Positions 11,755 to 22,209 of a stretch of 64,000 nt of DNA are shown piece after piece. Each line of letters begins with the position of its first letter. Position 1 is the stretch's first letter. The translations under genes were made by a program, and so were the position numbers. The notes beneath the pieces were generated by a model, which worked only from the letters and a program-made list of their open reading frames with translations, had not been told where the DNA came from and ran no database searches. The DNA is from Coniella vitis (Eukaryota > Ascomycota > Sordariomycetes > Diaporthales > Schizoparmaceae). The stretch lies in the NCBI GenBank assembly GCA_011317545.1, contig WUJK01000003.1, forward strand, positions 4,030,001 through 4,094,000, given 5' to 3'.

Positions 11755-12315
11755 ATTATATATAAAGTATTTTCCCTTTAATTAACTTATTATTATTAAT
11801 AAGTAATATAAAACCTATAAAACTTATATATATATACGTATAAGAGCTAGTTTAATATCTAAATATAATAGAGCTTTAAACTATTTTTATATAAACTTTG
11901 CTTTAGAAGCTAGGATTTTATATATACTTTTAGTATCGATTAAAACAATTGATTTAAGAAAAGTAATAATAAAGATTCGTAGTATTATATACTAGCTAAT
12001 AAAGCTAAGCTAATTAAGTTAATTATATACTTTCTCTTATACCTACTTTCTCTATATTAAATTCTCGTCGTAAATAATTTATAGATAGATCTTTTACTCT
12101 AGATATATATATCGAATATACTAGTTTATAGTAATTAGCTATTTAACTTAGTTATTAATTACGTATTCGTATCTAAGAAGATATATTACTCTCTCTCTTT
12201 ATATACTTATTTTCTTAATATTTATAATTACCTGCACTTAACTGTTATAAATGTTAAGTATTTTTATAACTACTTAGTAGTGTTTATATACTAATTCTAA
12301 ATATAATTTCGTTAT
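11755..12315. other. AT-rich flank between retrotransposon and first gene
   Basis: This AT-rich stretch has few CpA/TpG and no gene or recognisable element. It forms the edge of the RIP island. Normal base composition returns at about 12,316, exactly where the aldolase gene ends. Confidence 0.6.
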
Positions 12316-13321
12316 CTATAACTTCTTTTCAATAGCATTAAGCTCCGCCATTATATTTTGTACTACCTTCTTCTCATCATCTGATGCCTCGAGGTATGGC
12401 CTTCGCGGTTTCATCTTATTAACGGCATCGACTACTCCTGCTTGCTTAGCAGAGTAGATAGCCGCTGCATACTTAGTAGCAGCAATTCCACTCTTGCAAG
12501 GCTGTTCAGCCAGCGCCGCTTGCTGATGCAAGGCTAGAGCCTCATTTGACTTACCGTCCTGCCAGAGCTTGTAGATGTGGGAAATCGTCTTTGGAAACAC
12601 ATTCGCAAAGGCAGCAATACAGCCCGAGGAGCCACTGGCCAGGCCGCCGAGCAAGAAGTCTGACTGTCCTCCGAAAGTTGCAAATCGCTCACGCGGCAGG
12701 GCAGCGGCGAGGCGCACTATTTTGGCAACTGAACCACAGGTAAGTTTGACGCCGACAATGTTCGAATGCTTGCGGGCTAACTGCGTGATCATGGCCGAGT
12801 CTAGGTCCACGCCGTTGCATACGCCTGGGAAATTGTAAATGATGATGGGTAAGGAACTGTTGGCTGCTACATCGTCAAAGAAGCGGTTGATGACGGCGGG
12901 AGTGGTGGCCTTGCCAAAATAACCCGGAGGCAGACAAAGAACGTAGTCTGCACCGGCCGCTGCCGCGTCCTCAATGAACTCAAGGACCTGCTTCGTAGAG
13001 TGTGCGCCCACTCCAGCCATGATCGGGAAATCAGGTCCACAGGCACTCCGCGCAGTTGCGATCAGAGCTAGATTACATTCAGACATCAGCGTTAGGGAGC
13101 ATGAGGAGGAATGAAAATGGAGCAGTACCCTTTCGTTCCTCGCGAGTCAACAGGAAGGCTTCTGCGTTGGTGCCCAGAATAACCAAGCCTGCAAGGCCGG
13201 TCTTGGATAGATATGAATAGTATTTGGCCTGGTTGTCCAAGTCCAGCGCATCGGTGTCAGGGTCGAATATGGTCACTGCAGGACACCAGACGCCCGAGGA
13301 TGGCACTTGGGGGACTGCCAT
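12316..13321 (-). CDS. DapA-family class I aldolase (dihydrodipicolinate synthase / hydroxy-oxoglutarate aldolase type)
   Basis: This pyruvate-linked class I aldolase has exons 13,321-13,129 and 13,067-12,316; the 61-bp intron is 13,068-13,128, with branch site CTAAC. The product is 314 aa, close to the family length of about 300. Visible family features are Gly-Thr-Asn-Ala-Glu at 50-54 (the pyruvate-carboxylate loop), Tyr142 in IIIYNFPGV and the Schiff-base Lys172 in GVKLTCGS. Fungi make lysine by the aminoadipate route, so a true lysine-pathway role is unlikely. A 4-hydroxy-2-oxoglutarate or 3-deoxy-hexulosonate aldolase role (sugar-acid or hydroxyproline breakdown) is more plausible, but the substrate is not decidable here. 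The Met at 13,321 was chosen because a good 3' splice site (pyrimidine tract and CAG ending at 13,342) lies just upstream, implying a leader intron. The gene abuts the RIP island. Confidence 0.9.
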
Positions 13322-14629
13322 ATTGTTCGTGGATGCGCACACTGGAGAGAAAGAAAATGACACTGGAGGCAGGCTGTTGATGCTGAAAAACTGCTACAGA
13401 GCCAAATTGTAAATGGAGAATGAGGATCTAGAGGGGAAGAACTTTGTCGTTAAGACAACATTTTTGAATCAAGACCTGTAGATGGTATTAAAATAGGCGC
13501 GGCAGCCGGAAAAGGCGTCATGCCGGCCGGCCCTATCATGAATGCATGGCTACGTACTATCACCGAGACCGGATAAGAATTTCTTGGGTTTGAGTAGTAT
13601 CCGTGGTCGAGATTCGGTTGCGTGCTATAATCCTTTATTTTGGTCGGCTTGCTTCTATAAGATTGTCTGGTTTCTAGTACGAGTGTGGAGCGAGCGCACC
13701 ACAGGAGGGGAGGAGGAACAGGCACCGAAAATGCATCACCAAAGAGAGTTTTGCTTTGTAGCGAAGGTCTGATTATTCGTCACACATATCCACTGGTTGA
13801 GCCATCAGTGCGTCAGCATCAAATATTTTATTGCTCAAGCACATTGGTCCTCGAAATTCATCTGGGAGGTAGGAGTCTTCCAGGCGAGATCAGACGCGCT
13901 GGATTCTGAAATGCGGCAGCTAAACAGTACCAGCGGCAGCGAATGTGGCCGAGAATACGCAAGGCATGACATGAAGTATCTTATATGTGGGCACAATGCT
14001 ATATAGCAACAACTATAGTTCCTGTTGTTGTTGTTTGCCTCGAGGGCTTCATCGTTCGGGCATTGATGAACCCGAGGACCGAAGTGGAGAGGCTCGCGGT
14101 AGTCACATATACCGCCGGCCAGATTTCACGGTGTCATCCCACCAAGCGGGCGGTGAGCCTGATTTAGAAGCGGGGCATGTACATAGTACATGGCTTTCGA
14201 GGTACTTACGGCGGCTCTGCTAGATGCTCTGTAAGTCCGAAGATACTCTATGATGCTAATATTCTCTTTGTATTGGCGATTACGCTGCTAGCACCGGAAT
14301 CTGTCATGTACGTACACAGTACCTGAACGTTCATTGAAATGCAGGACAGGGCAGCAAGGTATACTCGACAGGTGCATTCACGTCGCAGAAAAAAGTTGGG
14401 TTCTGCCGCATTTTCGATAACGGTTATGGCCTCATCGGCCTGCGCTGATCAGCCCATCTTGCGTGCCGAATTTTCCCCCCCAGCCCTCCCTTAACAGCTT
14501 CTCGTCTTTTATTTGACCTTTTTGGTGTCCCGCGACTCCATACCCCTCGTTCTCGGCCTCCATTTTCTTTGATCATTGTGTTACGTAGCTCGTCTGGTGA
14601 ATTTCCTTGCCTGAATCGAGCCGTCGAGG
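13322..14629. other. Divergent intergenic region, aldolase / Ofd1
   Basis: This stretch of about 1.3 kb holds the leaders and promoters of two divergent genes, including a probable leader-intron acceptor for the aldolase at 13,342. One TACATAGTA motif lies at 14,180. I see no further gene; the open frames present are short and not protein-like. Confidence 0.6.
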
Positions 14630-16666
14630 ATGAAGCGCAAGGCTAATACCCAAGCGGAGCCCAAAAGGCCGCTCCCAAAGCGTTCAAAGACGTGTAAGTC
14701 TGAGAGCCGACTGATATATAACACTTGAATGACGCAGAAACATTGACCGCTACCTTCAGCTCTTCCGGACACCGAAGCGCGTGCTCGATTTCGAAAGGGC
14801 TTGTTTAATGACGAAGTGCTCAGCGAGTACACCACTCAATATGCCCAGTCATCGCCTTACAAGCACAGCGTCATTAGCAACCTGATAGACGATACCTTAC
14901 TGCGAAAAGTCCGACACGAAATCAAGGAGAATGTTAGCTTCACACCCAAAGAGACCGACATTTACAAAATCCACCAGTCTGGAGACTTGGCCAATCTGGA
15001 CGGGCTAGACGACGAGGCCCTTGCCAAACTCCCCAGTCTCCTTGCACTGCGTGATGCCATCTACTCCGAGGCTTTTCGCGACTACGTGTCACATATCACT
15101 GGCTGTGGTGCCCTTAGTGGCTGCAAGACTGACATGGCCATCAATGTTTACACACCAGGCTGCTACTTGCTTTGCCATGACGACGTTATCGGTAGCCGCA
15201 AGGTCAGCTACATTCTCTACCTCACCGATCCCGACAAGCCGTGGCAGCCTGAATGGGGTGGTGCTTTGCGTCTCTTTCCTGTCTTGGATCGCAAGGGTAA
15301 GGATGGTGCCATTGCCAAAACCCCGGGACCAGATGCCGTCAAAGTCATTCCGCCCGCTTGGAACCAGCTCAGCTTTTTCGCCGTGCAACCAGGCGAAAGC
15401 TTCCACGATGTTGAGGAAGTGTATCATGCGGCCACACAGGAACAGTTGGAGGCGGAAGGCGGACGTGTACGTATGGCTGTTAGCGGATGGTTCCATATTC
15501 CACAAGTTGGCGAGGATGGGTACATCGAGGGTGCTGAAGAAGCACAGGTCAAGAACAGCGGCTTGATGCAGCTTCAAGGCAATCCAGACCAGCACGATCA
15601 GCCCCAGGCAGCTGTCAAGCTTGTCAAGCAAGCCACTTCTTTCGACGATTTCGAGGAGGCCGACATTGAATTCCTGCTCAAGTACCTCGCACCTACTTAT
15701 CTCACACCGGACACACTCGAGCAAATGCAGGAACATTTCCAGGAGAACTCCTCGATCACCTTATCAAACATACTGAACAAGAAGTTCTCGTCGAGGTTAC
15801 GAGACTGCATAACAAAGCATGAGCAGGATCAACTGCCCAGGAAGAGCGAGGACATTAAGCAGCAGACAGCATGGAGAGTCGCAAGGCCTCCCCACAAACA
15901 CCGTTTCCTTTATCTGCAACCGGGTCAAAGCAAACAAAAAGACTGCCCAATCAGAGACCTCATTGAGAATTTCCTCCCCAGTCCGCAATTTCGAGCTTGG
16001 CTAGCTATGGCCACCGACAGCAAAATTGAGAGCTACGATGTGCTCGCCCGCCGCTTCCGACGGGGCCTGGACTACACTTTGGCCACTAGTTACGAAGGAA
16101 AGCCACGTCTTGAACTCAACTTTGGGCTGACGCCGACGCCAGGCTGGGGCGATGACGACGAGAATATTGAGGAGGAGGAGCCTGGTACTGCTTCCAAGGC
16201 GGGCAAGACTACTAACAATAAGTCCAAATCAAACGGTAATACCAAGACCCCAACAAAGCCCCTAGGTCCTGAAGAACACGAGATGGAAGGAAGTGTGGAA
16301 GTTGGAGGCCATGAGGTGTACATGGCCGGTGACGAAGGGGACGAAGAAGATGCTGCTATTTACAAATCAGCTGCTGATGACGACAACATCCTCTTCTTCC
16401 AAGCTGCAGCATGGAACAAGCTGACTATCGTGCTCCGAGACAGCGGAACACTTCGATTTGTGAAATATATCAGCAAGAAGGCTAAGGGAGATCGTTGGGA
16501 TGTATCAGCCACGTTTGATATTGAAGAGCAAGAGGACGATGACGACGATGAAGATAGTCAAGACGAAGATGAGGGCGAAGAAGAAGATGGTGAGGATGGC
16601 TTGGAGGAGTCGGAGGAGGAGTTCGAAGGCTTCTCTGACGGCGGGCACGAGGAAAATTCAGACTGA
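14630..16666 (+). CDS. OFD1: Ofd1/Tpa1-type 2-oxoglutarate-Fe(II) prolyl dihydroxylase
   Basis: This 656-aa protein has exons 14,630-14,693 and 14,760-16,666. The family hydroxylates a proline of ribosomal protein uS12 (Rps23), affects translation termination, and in fission yeast Ofd1 senses oxygen in the SREBP pathway. The double-stranded beta-helix iron site is visible: His161 and Asp163 in LLCHDDV, a distal His near 237, and an Arg near 259 before the Gly-Trp-Phe-His strand. A second, degenerate oxygenase-like domain follows, and the last 70 residues are almost pure Asp/Glu. The intron end at 14,759 was chosen because the earlier AG at 14,737 would create a TAA at the junction. The gene is divergent from the aldolase and convergent with the HAD gene. 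Confidence 0.93.
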
Positions 16667-17252
16667 TGCAAGCAGCAACAATGCTTTACCTGTTAAAGGC
16701 GCGCTCAGTATATTGGCCTGGGAAGAGACAAAGGTAAAGCATAGACTCTAGTATTCAAAGTACGTACCAGGGCCCTCAGCATGCTTTGGTGGTTGTGATA
16801 TTTGATGCTATGGGGTGCGCTTGTTTGGTGGTCGGCTTCTTAGTACCGAAAGCCATGCGGCCTTTTATCAGGGTTCTATGACTAGCGATGGTAGTCACGG
16901 CGTGTATCTGTGCATTATCCTTCAGTCACTGACGACTATTGCAATGCCTCTCAACCAAGTCGTGCATACTGCAATTGTTCTGACAAGCTTGTGGTAAGGA
17001 GAATAGAAGGACGGCATGAAACAAGGTCAATGTCTGATCAAGCGTCAAGCGGACTTGTCCTATGTTGTCCTGCAGTATGGCATATCCCAAGACATCAATA
17101 TGTCTGCATTCTAGCACTTGGCTGGCCTATATATGTACGACGGCTCCAAGTCATTGACCTTATATTTTTATTTCCTTCAAGCTACCTGTGAGAGCCAGCC
17201 TACCAAAATTCATTCCATGCCGGGTGCAACCCGCCCAAAAAGCGTCGAGTAT
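16667..17252. other. Convergent intergenic region, Ofd1 / HAD phosphatase
   Basis: These 586 bp lie between two gene ends and hold the 3' untranslated regions. I see no other feature. Confidence 0.6.
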
Positions 17253-18164
17253 TTAACAGCACACTTGCATAATTTCATGGAAATTGCGCGCCCAGCGAAT
17301 TCGTTTCTCTGTAGAATTGGCACCAGAGTCTGAAGTGTGAGGCACGGCATATCCAAGTCTTCGCAGTGTTTTGAGCAGCCGTCCTTGCCCGTTAGGGTCC
17401 AGCACATAGCCCCCATACTGCATCAAACATTCGATATCGGTCGTGGAGTCTCCGAAATAGGCCTTGACAGGAGCAGAAGTTTGATACGCCAAATGAGACG
17501 TTGCAATTGACTTATCTTCTGATGTCGTCAAGACAGCAGGGGTGTCGTTCGTTCTGGGCAACAAGACAGTGGAGTCCGTTCTGATGCTACCGTCAGGTTG
17601 GACTTCGTTTGCCACGATCGAGGAGATGGCGTGAAGCCAGGGACGAAGAACCCCTTTGATGTAAGATGCTGAGAAGTTGACTGACACAATGTGCAGCTCC
17701 GGTCCAGGCTCGGTACAGTCTTGGTGAGCCTTGATCCATTCAGCAAATCCCGGGCGAACCGTCGTGGTCCCAGCGGCTCTGTCACGCTGGCCGGCTTCGA
17801 ACAGTCGCGCCATTCCTGAAGGATCCTTGAAGAGGCCCAGCTCGGCGACGCGAGTGAGAGAGGCTTCTTCGACGGCTCGGCGGCCTCGTAGATATGCCAA
17901 CTCGTGTTCCACGGTCGTCCGTTGCTCCTCCAATGGCTGTGTTGCGTCATAGGCGGCCAAATCTTGGAAATAGCTGCTCACGACCTCCTGCCACTGTGCT
18001 GTAAGGCCTCGTCTTTCATCCTTGTCGTATTTTCTCCACGTCAGTGCGGCCTGGGCGATATTTTCAATGGTGTCTCTATCGGTGATAGTGCCATCAAAAT
18101 CCAACACCAGATTTCCAGGTGTGCTGCTAGATTGTGACTGAGGTGGCGAGGCCGAAAGCGACAT
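17253..18164 (-). CDS. HAD-superfamily phosphatase
   Basis: This 303-aa HAD phosphatase resembles the fungal cytosolic family that includes yeast Cto1 and MtnX/PSP-like enzymes. Motif I is DFDGT near the N-terminus (nucleophile and acid Asp), motif II is the Ser in HIVSVNFSAS, and motif IV is the GDSTTDIE acidic pair. A conserved cap region rich in charged helices lies between I and II. The frame is open upstream to 18,353, but that extension lacks protein character. The Met at 18,164, 17 residues before the first beta strand, fits the family. There is no signal peptide or intron. The physiological substrate cannot be told from sequence. The gene is convergent with Ofd1 and divergent from the small protein gene. 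Confidence 0.85.
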   Translation of the reverse strand: MSLSASPPQSQSSSTPGNLVLDFDGTITDRDTIENIAQAALTWRKYDKDERRGLTAQWQEVVSSYFQDLAAYDATQPLEEQRTTVEHELAYLRGRRAVEEASLTRVAELGLFKDPSGMARLFEAGQRDRAAGTTTVRPGFAEWIKAHQDCTEPGPELHIVSVNFSASYIKGVLRPWLHAISSIVANEVQPDGSIRTDSTVLLPRTNDTPAVLTTSEDKSIATSHLAYQTSAPVKAYFGDSTTDIECLMQYGGYVLDPNGQGRLLKTLRRLGYAVPHTSDSGANSTEKRIRWARNFHEIMQVCC

Positions 18165-18594
18165 GACAGATACAAGACACGAGGTGTTTGCCGACCAGGG
18201 GAACTGATTTGTTTTGTGTAACTCTTTTCGTTCTTGCCAACGAAGGCGCAGGCTGTTTGAGGCGGCAGCAAGTAGGATGAATCTGCGAGAAATGGCGTAC
18301 AGAGGGAAGTAGCCCAAAAGCTTGTACTCGATGGGCAAGTAGTGCAGAAGCACCCGCGAAGCTACTCAATACAATTCAGAATCCCACGCCCCAGCTCGGA
18401 TTCTGCAACTACTCACCATAACTCACTACTCACCACCTAGGCTTCGCGGTACAATAAGGAGAAGCTTTCCGCAATTGCCATCGAGCTTTTCAGTTTTCGT
18501 TTCACCACCTTGCAGGAATAAGTTCAACATTTACTAAACAGAGCGAAGCAGCAGGCGGCGGTTTGCTCCATATACACAGCTCTATCTGCACACC
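18165..18594. other. Divergent intergenic region, HAD phosphatase / small protein
   Basis: This is 430 bp of shared upstream DNA. Apart from the possible leaders of both genes I see nothing in it. Confidence 0.55.
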
Positions 18595-18947
18595 ATGTGT
18601 CACGTTCGTGTCTACGAGAACCCAGCTTGCAGGTGTCGCTGGCTGCAAATCCACAAACAGTGCCGTTCCAACGCTGGATTCAGCCAATGCAATCAATTTG
18701 GCCGGTCACGCGTCAAATATCCCCCAGAAGAATACGAAAGCCTCGAGTGCCCAGTGCATGACCTGAGTGGGTGGTACGATAGAAACTTCATTCGTGCGTC
18801 TTTCCACCCTGAAATAGGAACGGCAGCCACTGACACCGGACTGTAATTATCGCAGGCATGATTAGCAGAGAGGCCAACGGGTTCAGGTTCGGCCTTGGAC
18901 CCAGCAAGAGGGACCCGGGCATTGACTTCAGGTGCATTATCATGTAA
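18595..18947 (+). CDS. Small conserved fungal protein with several cysteines
   Basis: This 96-aa protein has exons 18,595-18,793 and 18,856-18,947; the 62-bp intron has a CTGAC branch and CAG end. Splicing replaces a meaningless tail with a Gly/Arg-rich basic end (GFRFGLGPSKRDPGIDFR). The N-terminal half holds Cys2, Cys12, Cys14, Cys23 and Cys32 around Trp16, with a further Cys-Pro-Val-His-Asp near 52. I recall similar short proteins starting Met-Cys with this Cys/Trp spacing and a C-terminal Gly-Pro-Ser-Lys block in Sordariomycetes, all uncharacterised. There is no signal peptide, so it is not an obvious secreted effector. Zinc binding is possible but unproven. Function is unknown. Confidence 0.75.
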
Positions 18948-19275
18948 GAGTGTGGAAAATAAAAGTAGTCTTCTAGCACACTTGATCCAGAAGTGGACGG
19001 TCAAAGTCAATTCATCACCATGAACCTTCAGACCAGTAAGCTCCCCTCAGGTGGACAAGAAAGCAAGCAAGCAATCACACAAAAGAGGCCAAAAAGGCCG
19101 CAATGACTGCGGTGGTCAGCGCAAGACAGTGTTAGTTTCAAAGCTCAACCTGTAGAATGTTGACCACCTTGATTCTATATACTTCCTTTTGGCATATGTA
19201 CAGTAGGAGCGCTATGTATCCTTTAATGATTGGCAGTGTAACTTCGACAGGCTTGAATCTGGGTGCTAGGTGCAC
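18948..19275. other. Convergent intergenic region, small protein / RPE1
   Basis: These 328 bp contain the 3' ends of both genes. Nothing else is seen. Confidence 0.55.
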
Positions 19276-20201
19276 TCATATCTTGCCAGTTTTGTCATTC
19301 ACCGTCTTGCGAAGGAGGGAAATCACCTCGGCTGGGTCCTGAGCCCCAAACACAGCACTGCCGGCTACAATCACGTTCGCGCCCGCATCTGCGGCTTGGT
19401 CAATAGTGCTAGGCCCTAGGCCACCATCGACTTCGATGTTCAGGTCTGGGTAGCGCTCCCGCAGTGCTTGCACCTTGGGCAGTTCACTAGCCATGAATTT
19501 TTGGCCGCCAAAGCCTGGCTCCACGGTCATCACCAGAACCATCTAGGACCAACCACTGTTAGCATTCTCTGTGCAGGCTTGTTCGTATTAAAAAGCAAGC
19601 CAGGGCTTACATCTGGTCTGTCCTTTTCTTCGGGGCTCTCGAGGATGTCCCACAACACGTCAACGCTAGTATTAGGCTTGATGGCAATACCAGCGAGCAG
19701 GCCACAGTCGTGAATATATCGGATCAAGTCCTTGGGGTTTGTCTTGCTGTCCGAGTGGCCGGACGGAGTCTCTGCGGCAGTCGAAAAGGCTGCCTCGTAG
19801 TGGAAGCAGTACAAGTCACAGCCGGCGTTCTGGAACTCCTTAACCCAGCGCTTTGGCTCAGCAATCATCATGTGGCAGTCGAAGGTGCCGCGACCGTGGT
19901 GGACGGTGGGCTTCTCGACATGGGATCGGATCTTTGCCACGACAGGGGCACCGAAAGTGATGTTGGGCACAAAGTGACCATCCCTGGAAGGCACGAGTGT
20001 CAGTTAGTGAGTAAGTAATCTGCGAAAAGGGAATGAGAGCGAGGGAATGGGCCAAGCACAAAAAGCAGCAGCAACAGCAGCATACATGATGTCAACATGG
20101 AGCCAGTCAGCGCCCTGATTCATCGTCTTCACACATTCTGACCCCAGCTTCGCAAAGTCGGCAGAGAGGATTGAAGGGGCAATGATGGCTTTGGGAGCCA
20201 T
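19276..20201 (-). CDS. RPE1: Ribulose-phosphate 3-epimerase
   Basis: The enzyme interconverts D-ribulose 5-phosphate and D-xylulose 5-phosphate in the pentose phosphate pathway, in the cytosol. Exons are 20,201-20,086, 19,983-19,611 and 19,542-19,276; introns of 102 and 68 bp have GT...AG ends. The product is 251 aa, a little longer than the usual 220-230, because of an insertion ([19 protein letters not shown]) typical of filamentous fungi. Visible TIM-barrel signatures are [10 protein letters not shown] at the start, HVDIMDG (metal-binding His and Asp), H-x-M in [17 protein letters not shown], and VDGGL with the second catalytic Asp. Start: the Met ten residues before the first strand. The gene is divergent from the questin-oxidase-like gene. 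Confidence 0.96.
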
Positions 20202-20961
20202 TTTTGTGTATAGGATCGATCAAATGTCGGGATACAAAGGTGAATGCGTGGATACGCCGTGGATTTGGACACTGAGGGTAGTTCCGCTTTTTGGGAAGAC
20301 GACTTGCACAAAGGTGTATCATCGTCTTGGGTGAGGTTCTCTCTACTACTATGGACTACCTAGGTGTTTAGTGGGGTTCAACGCGGTACCTGGGTAGCTT
20401 TTGCTGCAACAGGGGGGCTCAACGCCTGTGACGTCGGTGCATTGCGTATACTATGTACAGTACGGACTAGTAGTAGCAAATTATGCGGCAGAATAGGTCT
20501 TGTGTACTTAGTCGAGCAGAAGGCGGGGTGCTGGCGGCACCCAGCCAGCTGTGGCTCAACAAAATGAAGCGCCAATTGCTTCTACTATGACTACCCAGGT
20601 ATTCAATACCAAGTCTGTTGACCTAGGACGTGCGACCTTGCGATCGCTTGTTCGCCAAGTCCACAGCAGCGAAGATTAGCGTAGGTATCTAGGTAAGATC
20701 CAGTAACACTCTGTGGAAGTGGTGCGCTGCGGCGCAGTGCGCTGCGGTAGTGCCTGGCCTGATCAGCCCAGTTAGTTGTTGGGGTAGGGCGTGATGGCTC
20801 TCTTGGGAGACATCCATGAAATCGCCTCTCTCTTCTTGGAACCCAACCCCGCTCCGCTTTCCTCGACATTAGCTGATGGAAATAACAGGCAATTGTCCAG
20901 CTCGTCGAATTTACCAACTGCACTGCTTGATCGACTCGACTGCTTCTGTTGGCCTGCTACG
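20202..20961. other. Divergent intergenic region, RPE1 / questin-oxidase-like gene
   Basis: These 760 bp hold both upstream regions, with a TACTATGTA motif at 20,449 and a TACCTAGGT palindrome near 20,357. No further gene is seen. The reading frame of the downstream gene is open back to 20,791, but that part is low in protein character. Confidence 0.55.
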
Positions 20962-22209
20962 ATGCTTTCTTACATCTTTGGCCGGCTGGCAGGATCGCCT
21001 GTGCACCAAGCCATCCCTCTCGAGCCCGTGCCTGTCCACAACATCGCGTCCAGCGCCGACAAGCGCTCCCGAACGCTTAAGCATCTCCTCCGCGCCAACC
21101 ACGTCAACCACGCCATCCTTTACCACTCGCTCCATTTCCACAACCACCTACCGCACATTCTGGGATCTGCTTATCTCCTCGGCGCCTCCGTTGCTCAGCT
21201 CCATACCATCTACGACCACGAAGCCAAGGAGCTCGAATCATGGCCCGACAGCCCCGAGGAAATCACAGATGACGACTGGAGGGACTTCCTGGGCGAGCGA
21301 ACATACCAGCGGGCGTATATAGACTTCTTCGAGGACCAGCTTGCTACACGCAAGGCAAACTACGAGTGGAAAAAAGTCGTACATGACTTTATGTTTGCAC
21401 CGTCAGATGGCGGTCCGCCCCTTATCAATAACGTCATTGCTGGCCTAGGCCACCCTCTCATTCACTTGGGCTATGCCTACGAGATGGATAGCAAAGAGAT
21501 TGCAATAGAGGCAATGGCCATGGCAGCCACGCAGTACAACTTCATGCACAAGTATCTTGACGACCCCAAATACTCGCACCCGCCTGCGAAAGGCGCTTTT
21601 GCCTCTACCTCCCCTCGGGAGATCCTGGACAGGATTCGGGAAGATGAGCGTTTTGACGGCTTGTTTGGCGGGCAGCCGGGCTCTGGGAATATCGAGAAGT
21701 TGTTTGAGGAGCACCAAGATTTGGTCTTGGAATACTGGAATGCTTGGTCTCTTGGGCAGGACCCCGTGCAGCGCTTCCGAGAGAGCCAAGAGGCGGCCGC
21801 TGCTTTGCTGGTCGCGACGGTTCCTCCAGGGACACATTCGTACAATTTCTTGATGGTCCACTTGCTCACTACGAGCCATGCCTCGCGCATCCTGTTGCCC
21901 TTGGTCCCGACTGCCTTTCACATGTCGCTGGTGCGTCAATGGTGGCTCCTGACGCTGTCGGTCTACATTGCCGAGCTGAGGCCCACAATCGATGAGGACT
22001 ATGTGCCATGGCCTGAGGGATCAGCGGCGAAGACGTGGACATATGTCGAGGACAAGGCGCTCAATTCGCGCTGGGCCACAGATGCCCACTTTGTAAAGGC
22101 AGTAAGGGCTCTTCGGGAGGCGGCCAACACGTGGGGAGATGTCCACGAGCGCTACCTCGCCTCTGCCGTGAGGTTTGTGGATGACTTCGAAGGCTGGACA
22201 TTTGCGTAA
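20962..22209 (+). CDS. Questin oxidase-like protein (DUF4243 family)
   Basis: This intron-free 415-aa protein belongs to the DUF4243/questin-oxidase family, which includes GedK and AflY of anthraquinone and aflatoxin routes, where a Baeyer-Villiger-type ring cleavage is proposed. It contains repeated short His-containing helices: NHVNHAILYHSLHFHNHLPHIL near 40-60, INNVIAGLGHPLIHLGYAYE, and VHLLTTSHASRILLP, a pattern the family uses in place of a flavin fold. No polyketide synthase or other biosynthetic gene is nearby, so it is a stand-alone homologue and its substrate is unknown. The start at 20,962 (MLSYIFG) is preferred; an upstream Met in the same frame at 20,791 would add 57 weakly protein-like residues. 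Confidence 0.85.
   Translation: MLSYIFGRLAGSPVHQAIPLEPVPVHNIASSADKRSRTLKHLLRANHVNHAILYHSLHFHNHLPHILGSAYLLGASVAQLHTIYDHEAKELESWPDSPEEITDDDWRDFLGERTYQRAYIDFFEDQLATRKANYEWKKVVHDFMFAPSDGGPPLINNVIAGLGHPLIHLGYAYEMDSKEIAIEAMAMAATQYNFMHKYLDDPKYSHPPAKGAFASTSPREILDRIREDERFDGLFGGQPGSGNIEKLFEEHQDLVLEYWNAWSLGQDPVQRFRESQEAAAALLVATVPPGTHSYNFLMVHLLTTSHASRILLPLVPTAFHMSLVRQWWLLTLSVYIAELRPTIDEDYVPWPEGSAAKTWTYVEDKALNSRWATDAHFVKAVRALREAANTWGDVHERYLASAVRFVDDFEGWTFA

Noticed and set aside
17731..17952. Plus-strand open frames opposite the HAD phosphatase and other genes
   Set aside because: They mirror the high GC third positions of real genes on the other strand and show no conserved motifs.
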